From Timema cristinae (lineage: Eukaryota; Arthropoda; Insecta; Phasmatodea; Timematidae): a stretch of DNA of 64,000 bases. Location of the stretch: assembly GCA_039000515.1 (NCBI GenBank), contig JBCFYV010000012.1, positions 28,477,439 to 28,541,438 on the forward strand, read 5' to 3'. Both the position numbers and the translations under genes were made by a program. The notes below the pieces were generated by a model. It saw nothing but the letters and a program-made list of their open reading frames with translations, was not told where the DNA came from and ran no database searches. Positions 57,125 through 64,000 of the stretch are shown here, piece after piece; positions within the stretch are counted from its first letter, which is position 1; every line of letters begins with the position of its first letter.

Positions 57125-57395
57125 ATTTCACACCTGGTGATAAGTCATACCTGCGCGCATTTGTGGACCCTTGGACAAAAGCGTTAGACTCATCTGGTAC
57201 TGGCTACCAGGAGCAGGAATATTAAGGTTCGTTTCCTAAACGGTTTTGGAGGTCTTTTTTACTCATATGATTTGCACTCTGCCTCTACGCCACTGTGGGC
57301 ACATTACTTATACATTTTCCCTATCCCTACTCCTTTGGTGTAAATATGCAGGAAGCCCGAACGGATAGTGAAATTCGGTGCACAAATAAATAAAA
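57125..57395 (+). mobile_element. SINE family B-like, near full length
   Basis: The head has GGACAAAAGCGTTAGACTC and a B-box-like AAGGTTCGTTTCC. The tail has GCCCGAACGGATAGTGAAAT then TCGGTGCACAAATAAATAA, matching the shared SINE tail. The middle has lost similarity in places. Confidence 0.6.
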
Positions 57396-58809
57396 AACTC
57401 TTTTCTTACTCGATCGGCGTTTTAGAGTTGATATTATTTTAGGTTGTTTAGTATTGTTAAATCTTATATTTTTAGTTTGTTAAAGTTTATATTTGAGTTG
57501 TTTGGATCCGACTCACTATACACTTACTTTCAAAAAATAACAGACATTTACAAATTTATTTTGCCATATTTTCAGCTCTTAGTTTTACATGACACCCCTA
57601 GTCTGTATTTGAAAAACTCGTTCATAAACCAGTAACACTCCGTTAAACACCGCTGTAAATAGAGAAGACAAGGAATAGCCCGTTAAGTCCTTCTTGCCCC
57701 GAACCCCCTAGATTCGCCAAGTCACTTGAGCTGAGGATCCGAGTGTTTTGAGAGTCGAGAGGGTGGAAGAGGCTAGGAGGGGAGGTAACACAGCTATTTC
57801 ACCAGAAGGCCGCAACGAGGTTATAGCGCTGTGGATTGCATCATTAAAACCACTCTTGCGTCGTTATGGAACCCTTCTCACCCAGAATAAAAAAATAAAA
57901 TAAAACTCACATGAAACACAATTTTTGACACGTCTCTTAATTTCGCGTTTATCACTAAATAAAAAAGAGAGATCCATCGTTTAAAATAAAAATATTATGT
58001 CCTAAAATTATATATAGCGTGAAATTAGTTTTTTAATATGATATATTTTTTATTTAGCAGAAATATGATACGTGTTGATAGGTGAAAGATTTAAATGTGT
58101 CTAAAACACACCACCGAACACAGAACGTAGGTGAACTGTGAAAACGTGTTTTGTAAACTATATGTGAGATTTATGATTCCTATAAATAAAACAAGAGAAA
58201 CAAAATGTTCACCCTCGCAAACACGCCCAACATGAAACGGCCATGATAAAGTAGTATTAATAATATTAACAGTTTTTTTATTTAAAAATACTCTAAATAA
58301 TTTCTAAGCATGAGTTTAGTAGAATCTCTCTTTTTTTTTTCTAAGATACAAATTATATTTCTATAGTTTTCTTCCCTTAGTGGAGTAATATATCACTGAC
58401 TGACCTTGCTAAGTCATGTGGGATCAGATAGGTTAAGGGAACAGCCAGACTAAACGAGCGAGCGACTAAAATATAAAATAGAACACATTGGTTGTAATGA
58501 GAGGTGGCCGGACTGGAGCGAGCGACCGAGCGCGCTTGAAAGAGAGAACTGGTTCTATTTTTTAAGTGCACGCGCTCGACCCGGAACAGTCTAGCTGACA
58601 GGCGCTAGACAATAATACTGTATTTTGATTCAGTGGGTGCTAGGAAAACTGATCATTTTCACATTTTTATTACTATCGATAGGTTTAGCACACTTGTTAT
58701 TAACACCCCAATTTAATTGGTAAACCATACCTATATATATTTATATATAACTGATATGTTAAAATACTTTAATATTATAATCAAAATAAGCCTTTAAAAA
58801 TAAGAATCA
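57396..58809. other. non-coding stretch
   Basis: A 63-codon frame near 57444-57635 is Phe/Tyr/Leu-rich without motifs. A GC-richer patch with repeated GAGCGAGCGA occurs at 58455-58530. No element is recognised. Confidence 0.4.
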
Positions 58810-58975
58810 CTATTAGCGTGGAGAGAGGATGGGAAAAAAACCACAATAATAAATCACTTGTCAAAAACCACCGTCAATTCACTGATCCAAGATTCGAACC
58901 TTTGCCTCCTCGTCAACAACTACCGTGAGCTATCTGCTATCACGTGCTTACCAGTTTGGTCGCCCAGTTGCTCGC
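58810..58975 (-). mobile_element. SINE family B-like fragment (head and middle)
   Basis: Contains complements of the middle (TAGCGTGGAGAGAGGATGGG) and B-box (CCAAGATTCGAACCTTTGCC). The 3' tail is absent. Confidence 0.5.
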
Positions 58976-59047
58976 ACGATTGTCAATCTGGCCAAACCCT
59001 TAGACAGAGGAGTGATAGCTAGATGAGAGGATCACCATCTTATAGAT

Positions 59048-59215
59048 CAGGCGTATCAAACTCACAGTCCATGGGCTGCATGTGGCCTTATCCATTATCA
59101 TGTGGACCCTAAGATGAGCCAACAAACAATATGGCTCGATCCTTATTTTCAAAAACTTTGTAAAAAACAACATTTCATATTTGAAAATAGAGTAAATAAG
59201 GTTGGATCCATGGGC
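59048..59215 (+). mobile_element. hAT transposon end fragment
   Basis: It starts CAGGCGTATCAAACTCACAG and continues GGGCTGCATGTGGCC, matching the known style of hAT ends that carry CAAACTCAT.GCC and GGGCYGCATG.GGCC. The similarity fades by about 59215. No transposase follows. Confidence 0.65.
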
Positions 59216-59329
59216 GAAGGGAGGACGGGTTTCAGAGGTTCATTCCCATCTTTCCCCCAAAATGTTTCCAAATTTTTAATCTGAAGATTAAATACAGTTT
59301 TGTATAAAACTTCAAGTAACTTAAATAGG

Positions 59330-59965
59330 GATTCATTTTTCACTTTCCAAAATAATTCCAGGCAAATATCACTCTAAATGGCTTCAAGAAGTAGACCTAT
59401 TCGAAGGGGGCCACTCCAAATAACTTCAATATGCATAGTATTAAAAAAAACAAGCGAAGACCACATCAATTAGCTTCTAAACGCAATCAATTTTCAAAAA
59501 TGTGTTAGCGAGAAGACCATCTTCAATGGGTTCTTAGAGGATTTAATTTTTTTTTAAAATCCAGTCAGGGACCATTTCAAAGAGATTCTAAGGGCATCCA
59601 ATTAAAATAAACTTGCTGTTGGAAGACTACTTCAAATAGCTTCTGGAGGCATCTGAATAAAACAAAATCATGCGAGAAACAACACTAACTAGATTAAAGG
59701 CACATCCAAATAAAAAAAAATCTGGGTGAGGATCGCTTCAAATAGATTCTAGAGAATTTAATTTATAAGAATAATTATGGTGAGTACATCTTAAAATAGC
59801 AATTAGAGGCATTCAATTTTTTTAAATTTGTTGAAGAAGACTCCAGGAGTATAAAAATTTTGGTATGGTTGTAAATAGCTGTTGAAAGAGTTTAATTTTC
59901 AAAAACTCATCAAATAAGGACCACCACAACTAGCTTCTAGAATAATCCAATTTTCTAGCATTAAT
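59330..59965 (+). repeat. 54-bp minisatellite array, about 11 units
   Basis: Anchors of the CAAATAGCTTCTAGA type recur near 59368, 59416, 59470, 59523, 59576, 59633, 59686, 59738, 59791, 59871 and 59926, most about 54 bp apart, followed by GGCATCCAATTTT, CAAAAAT and GTGAGGACC. Units are strongly diverged from each other, so the array is old. The same unit occurs in three other places in the window. Confidence 0.8.
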
Positions 59966-60621
59966 TGATAGAGGGGATGGTAAAAACTTGTTGGTTACTT
60001 GGCGGCCCCCTTCCCTCCGTTCCCTCTCACACAAATACAGTTACAACACTGACACCATCCACCCCCAACCCCAAATTAAATTCTCCCTACACCCATGAGG
60101 CCAGTGTACAAAATTTTCACTCTTTCCTCGATTCCCAAAAACTGAAAAATGTGTAACAAATAAGTGCAATGTTTGGTAACATATGAGTGAGAACAGCTGT
60201 TTTGTCTTATAAAAACAAACAAACATCTGAGAGAGTTCGGCTAACGCATTTGTCCTCGATAATATTGCAAGTTTATTCAACAGAATTAAAGTGTAACACT
60301 CACACCATTCCTGTAAGTAAATTATTTCCAGATTCTGAGTAAAACTAGAGGATATGCCTTAAAATATAATCTTAACGTTCTTATTCCAATAATAAAGATT
60401 TTAAATTGTTATTGTTTTTATTACTTAAAATAAATACGATATTGAGTTTTCTGAAACGCCGCCTCCTCAGAATGGCAATATGGCAGTTTTTATGAACGTA
60501 GTTTGACACTGCTGTTATAGATTATCACCTGCATTTAGAATAAGTCACCCAACGGTGATTACCGTGATAAGTTCTTGCAAATGTTATCATCATGATTCCA
60601 GCTGGGGTTTTGCTAGTCCTT
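59966..60621. other. non-coding stretch
   Basis: A C-rich patch near 60000-60090 is followed by AT-rich DNA. A 79-codon minus frame (60041-60280) shows no motif. The part to about 60020 probably belongs to the element that carries the minisatellite. Confidence 0.4.
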
Positions 60622-60632
60622 TATAGGACGCC

Positions 60633-60755
60633 AGACCTCCACCGTGGTTCGGATTCCACGTTAAACTGTAGGTCCTTCATTTCATCTCACAATCACCCTA
60701 CCATTACACATTAGCGTAAGTGCGTATAACCCGAACGGGTAGTAAGACGCGGTGC

Positions 60756-60815
<60 letters not shown>
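60633..60815 (+). mobile_element. half-SINE with expanded AAT tail
   Basis: It starts AGACCTCCACCGTGGTTCGG, a few bases inside the start of the copies at 17312 and 45942, and runs to the shared tail GGGTAGTAAGACGCGGTGCT and about 19 AAT units (60757-60815). The perfect 11-bp duplication TATAGGACGCC flanks it (60622-60632 and 60816-60826). Confidence 0.93.
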
Positions 60816-60817
<2 letters not shown>

Positions 60818-60826
60818 TAGGACGCC

Positions 60827-61477
60827 CCCTTACTTAGAAAGAAGGTCTAGGTCAAACATAAAATATGTTTAAATACAGTATTACAAAACCTGTAGTTTTA
60901 AAAACTAGGTAATCTTTAGTTTCCATTTTGAAGAAACGCAGACACTTTGGTCAATACCATGGTCCCAATTGGATACTGGGAAATTCTATTGGTAGAGACT
61001 TTGACAATGTTGTGAGTGGTTGATACGATACGAGGGAGCTCAGATGTATTATTTAACTAATACCACCACAGTAATAACTATATAAGATAGGCAAAAAAGA
61101 TTGCCACTATTTTCTAAAAATTCCTCGTGTTTTTCAGGTTTTCTAGAAGTTTTACAAATATCTTAGAGCCACGTAAATAAAAACGAAGAGTCATTTGTCA
61201 TAAAATGGCCTCGTGTTAATTAAGGTAATTAGTGTACAAAAGCGCCACTTCTTGAGCGAGGAAACGAGTTACGAACGTTCAGCTGTCTCACAATATTAAA
61301 AAGTTGTTTATTTCCTAGTTATTCAGTTATATCTTCATGACCTTTTCTAGATAATTATATTTCTTACCGTTATTTCGGCTAGTTGGCATCTACGATACTG
61401 AAACAATGCACTGCACTAGAGTAACTTTGTCGCAACGTTCCCAACGCTAGTCCATTCTCGGCCTAAGCAACCACTTT
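60827..61477. other. AT-rich non-coding stretch
   Basis: No gene or known repeat recognised. Confidence 0.45.
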
Positions 61478-62000
61478 GATGGTCGAATGGTCTAAAGGCG
61501 TCACTCTCGCAATACACTGGACTGACGATGGGGGTGAGATCAGGGCTTGAATCCCGGTAGGGTTTATTGGGAATGGTTATTTTCCTAAATGGTTTTCCAA
61601 TCTCACCCCTTGCAAATACGACTCCACTTCCTCTAAATTCAACCTTCCTTATTCCTAAAACATTAGCGTAATTAGCACATATGCGAACATATAGTAAGAT
61701 TATTATTATTGTTATTAGCACCGCGTCTTACTAACCGTTCGGGTTATACGCACGTACGCTAATGTGTAATGGTAGGGTGATTGTGAGATGAAATGGAGGA
61801 CCTACAGTTTAACGTGGAATCCAAACCACGGTGGAGGCCTGGCATTCCCCACATTCACAAGATGTCTTGTCAGAGGTGTAGGAAGGTAATCAGATAAATC
61901 TGTGCCGGGACCGAGGATTGAACCCCAGCCGGCAGCACAGAAGTCTGACACCTTACCCCTAGACCACCAGTAATGTAGTAAGACATGGTGCTAGAAAATA
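61478..62000 (+). mobile_element. SINE family B interrupted by SINE family A
   Basis: The head carries GAATGGTCTAAAGGCGTCAC (A-box region) and AGGGCTTGAATCCCGG (B-box), and the middle ends CATTAGCGTAATTAGCACAT. The tail is split: its first part ends at 61699 (ATATAGTAAGA) and its remainder, TAGTAAGACATGGTGCT, resumes at 61976. The insert is the SINE A copy at 61700-61975. Confidence 0.85.
61700..61975 (-). mobile_element. SINE family A, inserted in a SINE B tail
   Basis: A near complete minus-strand copy: the complement of the tail (AGCACCGCGTCTTACTAACC) is at left and the head with B-box GGGGTTCAATCCTCGG at right. Only the first about six bases of the head are missing. The 8-bp duplication TAGTAAGA, itself part of the SINE B tail, flanks it (61692-61699 and 61976-61983). 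Confidence 0.92.
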
Positions 62001-62600
62001 TAAAAATATATTAAGCCTATTTATTTTACTTATTCTCGTTTGATAACCTTGGTTCTTAACGCTTTATAAAACATTATAAAATACAATAACGTAATTTGCA
62101 CTGGCTGATAGGATGTTTAAGGTGGGATTGAAGTTTTTATAGCAACGCCTTTTTTGTCCAAATTAAATAAAACATTTCTCCATTAGAAACATAGAGTTTA
62201 AATTTCTTCACATGATGATACCAACAGTTGTTGAATATTTGTCATCAGCATAGCAACATTAGAAGATAAAAGTTGTCAATAAATTATAGGACACCCTTGA
62301 CAGGTATTCAACAACTGTTGAGCTCACTGTAGTCACCAATAATTATTTTATTTATTTTCTAAAAGCTGCAAACATACTTAATGCTGTCTACACTCCCCCG
62401 TTATGAAAATGTAAGTGAGAGTGCGAGCTGATATTGAACACACTGGGTGGACAATGGGAGTGATCAGAAATCTCTGGGAGATTCCGTTGTTCTCCTAGTT
62501 ACCCGTTCACAATGCGACAAACAAGCGATTTGATAATCAACAGAGATCTTCCTCCATATTGTTATCATCAGTTCAAGGTAGTCCTTTGGGACGTGTTGGT
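62001..62600. other. AT-rich non-coding stretch
   Basis: No gene or recognised repeat. A short repeated CAACAGTTGTTGAATA/TATTCAACAACTGTTGA pair (near 62222 and 62306) forms an inverted repeat. Confidence 0.4.
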
Positions 62601-62601
62601 A

Positions 62602-63162
62602 CAGGGTGCGTTTTAATTAGTGTCATCCACCAAACACTAAGAAAAGTTCATACAAACACGGGTCTAGAAACGCTTAGTTTCTGAGGTAGGAGGAATTTTA
62701 CGGTTCAATTAATAATCACTTGAAAAGAAGAAGTAATACAACTAAACAAGACAAAGTTCCACAGAAACAAATATAGAACATTTTGTTAGAAAAATGTTTA
62801 CAAATTGTGTCTTGCATGTATGCATCCTCTGAGCTTGTGTTCCATGCTTTGTTGTATTTTGTTGAGTAAACCTGAGGTGTTACGTATATGCTCACATCCA
62901 TTTATGATACGCTCTCTTTTAAAACCTCAGCATGAAGCACAGGAGTTTGGTAAACAATGGACTTTTACTGTACCCAGAGATAAAAATACAATGTAATAAA
63001 ATCTGGTGACTGAGCAGGCCAATATAAGATAACCCACAACCAATCCTAATAATAGGATAAACCTTAATAACTCTAAAACTAAGCGTTTCTAGACCCATGT
63101 TTATATTAACTTTTACTAATGTTTGGTGGATGGGAATATGCCACAGATTAAAACACACCCTG
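62602..63162. mobile_element. mariner-type MITE with roughly 100-bp inverted ends
   Basis: The ends start CAGGGTGCGTTTTAAT and CAGGGTGTGTTTTAAT (inverse) and stay similar for about 95 bp, including CATCCACCAAACAYTA and GGGTCTAGAAACGCTTAGTT. TA flanks both sides (62600-62601 and 63163-63164), as for Tc1/mariner elements. The 561-bp body has no transposase. Confidence 0.85.
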
Positions 63163-63317
63163 TATAAGTGCAGTTTTTGATCCCGTTTTCAAGGTATAAT
63201 GTGTTGTGATGGAAGTCTTTGTAAAGTGAGTTTTTTAAATGGTGATGAATAGTGAACAAACAGCGACGGCAACAATAATGGTGGCATTAAACCAGAGTCA
63301 GCAACGTCCAGCAATGA

Positions 63318-63794
63318 AATGGAAGATTCTTGGAGCAAAATATGGCTGCTTGGAAATTGCACTCACACAAACTACACCAGGAAAAACAACATGGGATGAC
63401 CGAGACATGTGGTGACAAAATATTCATAAGCACATTTAGCAGGTCGAACGATCCGGTTGTCGACGCCCATTCACTGTGCAACAACTGCGAAATCTGCTTC
63501 AGATTGCCGTCGAATGCGATTGGTTTCACGGGACAGACCATCAATCAAAATATCTTTTGGGCAATCGAATATCACCTGCAATCCGATCGCATTTGTTCAC
63601 TGACTAGTAGATATTTGGAAAATTTGGTCGAAAGCGACGAAATTGTCAAGCCGGTTGCTTCAATATCGCTCGTGAAGTGGGCCCCTGACCAAAACAACCG
63701 ACGAGTGAGTGTTCATAATCTATGGCCCAATAACTCATATTTCCCCCGACATGACGGAAACTGCCTGACGAAGAGGATTGGAATACGGGAGAAG
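63318..63794 (+). CDS. possible exon of an unidentified protein (longest open frame in window)
   Basis: One frame is open from 63318 (after TGA at 63315) for about 159 codons, followed by GTAACT, a good splice donor, with a stop four codons later. The first in-frame ATG is at 63342 (MAAWKLHSHK). Composition is richer in G and C at third positions than nearby DNA. Peptide landmarks are HSLCNNCEICFRLPS, NIFWAIEYHLQSDRICSL and VHNLWPNNSYFPRHDGNC. No signal peptide, membrane segment or known domain is seen, and the Cys-x2-Cys pair alone is not enough to call a finger. It could be a host exon or a transposon remnant. No acceptor or partner exon was identified. Confidence 0.4.
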
Positions 63795-63806
63795 GTAACT
63801 AATTAA

Positions 63807-64000
63807 ACGTCAACGTTGTGTTCCAATTGTTATTTTATCGACCCAATATTACTAATGATAACCAAGCGGATGAGAGTTCATCAAAACTGAGTAAAAATAT
63901 AATCAAGTGTTTTTTATAACATAATTGGCACTAATGACCTGCAGGTATCGATGCGCCTCTAAATAATAATAATACTTTTTTTTAATTCTACCTGGAGTAA
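63807..64000. other. end of window, non-coding
   Basis: AT-rich sequence following the donor-like site. If the exon at 63318-63794 is real this would be intron sequence. A GC-richer GACCTGCAGGTATCGATGCG occurs near 63936. Confidence 0.35.

Overview
This is AT-rich animal nuclear DNA, probably from an arthropod. I cannot name the species. The window has no intact long gene. It holds tRNA-derived SINEs with (AAT)n tails, decayed hAT transposases of the BED zinc-finger type, a solo LTR, Harbinger-, mariner- and hAT-type non-autonomous elements, and many microsatellites. There are three 100-base scaffold gaps (10188-10287, 30279-30378, 55864-55963). No operons, rRNA genes, functional tRNAs or CRISPR arrays are visible. 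The longest open frame, near 63.3-63.8 kb, is about 160 codons and ends in a good splice-donor sequence.

Layout. 1-5.4 kb is AT-rich non-coding DNA with one short coding relic. From 5.7 kb to the first gap the sequence becomes long runs of A, T, G and C, which looks like a badly base-called contig end rather than real DNA. 10.6-13.2 kb holds three diverged copies of one repeat. 13.19-13.96 kb is a solo LTR with a 4-bp target duplication. 14-19 kb holds diverged repeats, SINEs and six copies of a short motif. 19.0-20.2 kb is the 5' half of a dead hAT transposon.

The main structure lies between 20.5 and 41.1 kb. Two same-orientation copies of one large element (8,660 and 7,227 bp) each begin GGGGGCCGCCT, end with its inverse and are flanked by TTAA. 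Copy 2 interrupts a second dead hAT transposase, of GTF2IRD2/ZBED-like type, whose pieces continue on both sides. The pair therefore arose by transposition, not segmental duplication. Neither copy has an evident transposase, and both carry nested older elements.

42.6-49.9 kb holds several SINEs and a Harbinger-like element nested in a hAT-like element. 52-58.9 kb holds more SINE copies, a SINE split by an unknown insert, and a roughly 128-codon coding relic with one in-frame stop (54.06-54.45 kb). 59-64 kb holds a hAT end, a 54-bp minisatellite array, three SINE insertions, a mariner-type MITE and the possible terminal exon.

Two SINE families recur. Family A (about 280 bp) has a tRNA-like head. 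Family B has a different tRNA-like head but a similar 3' tail. Three short copies contain only the 3' half of family A; all start at nearly the same base and each has a perfect 11-bp target duplication. The sequence therefore mostly records retroposition and cut-and-paste transposition, with little sign of host gene function.
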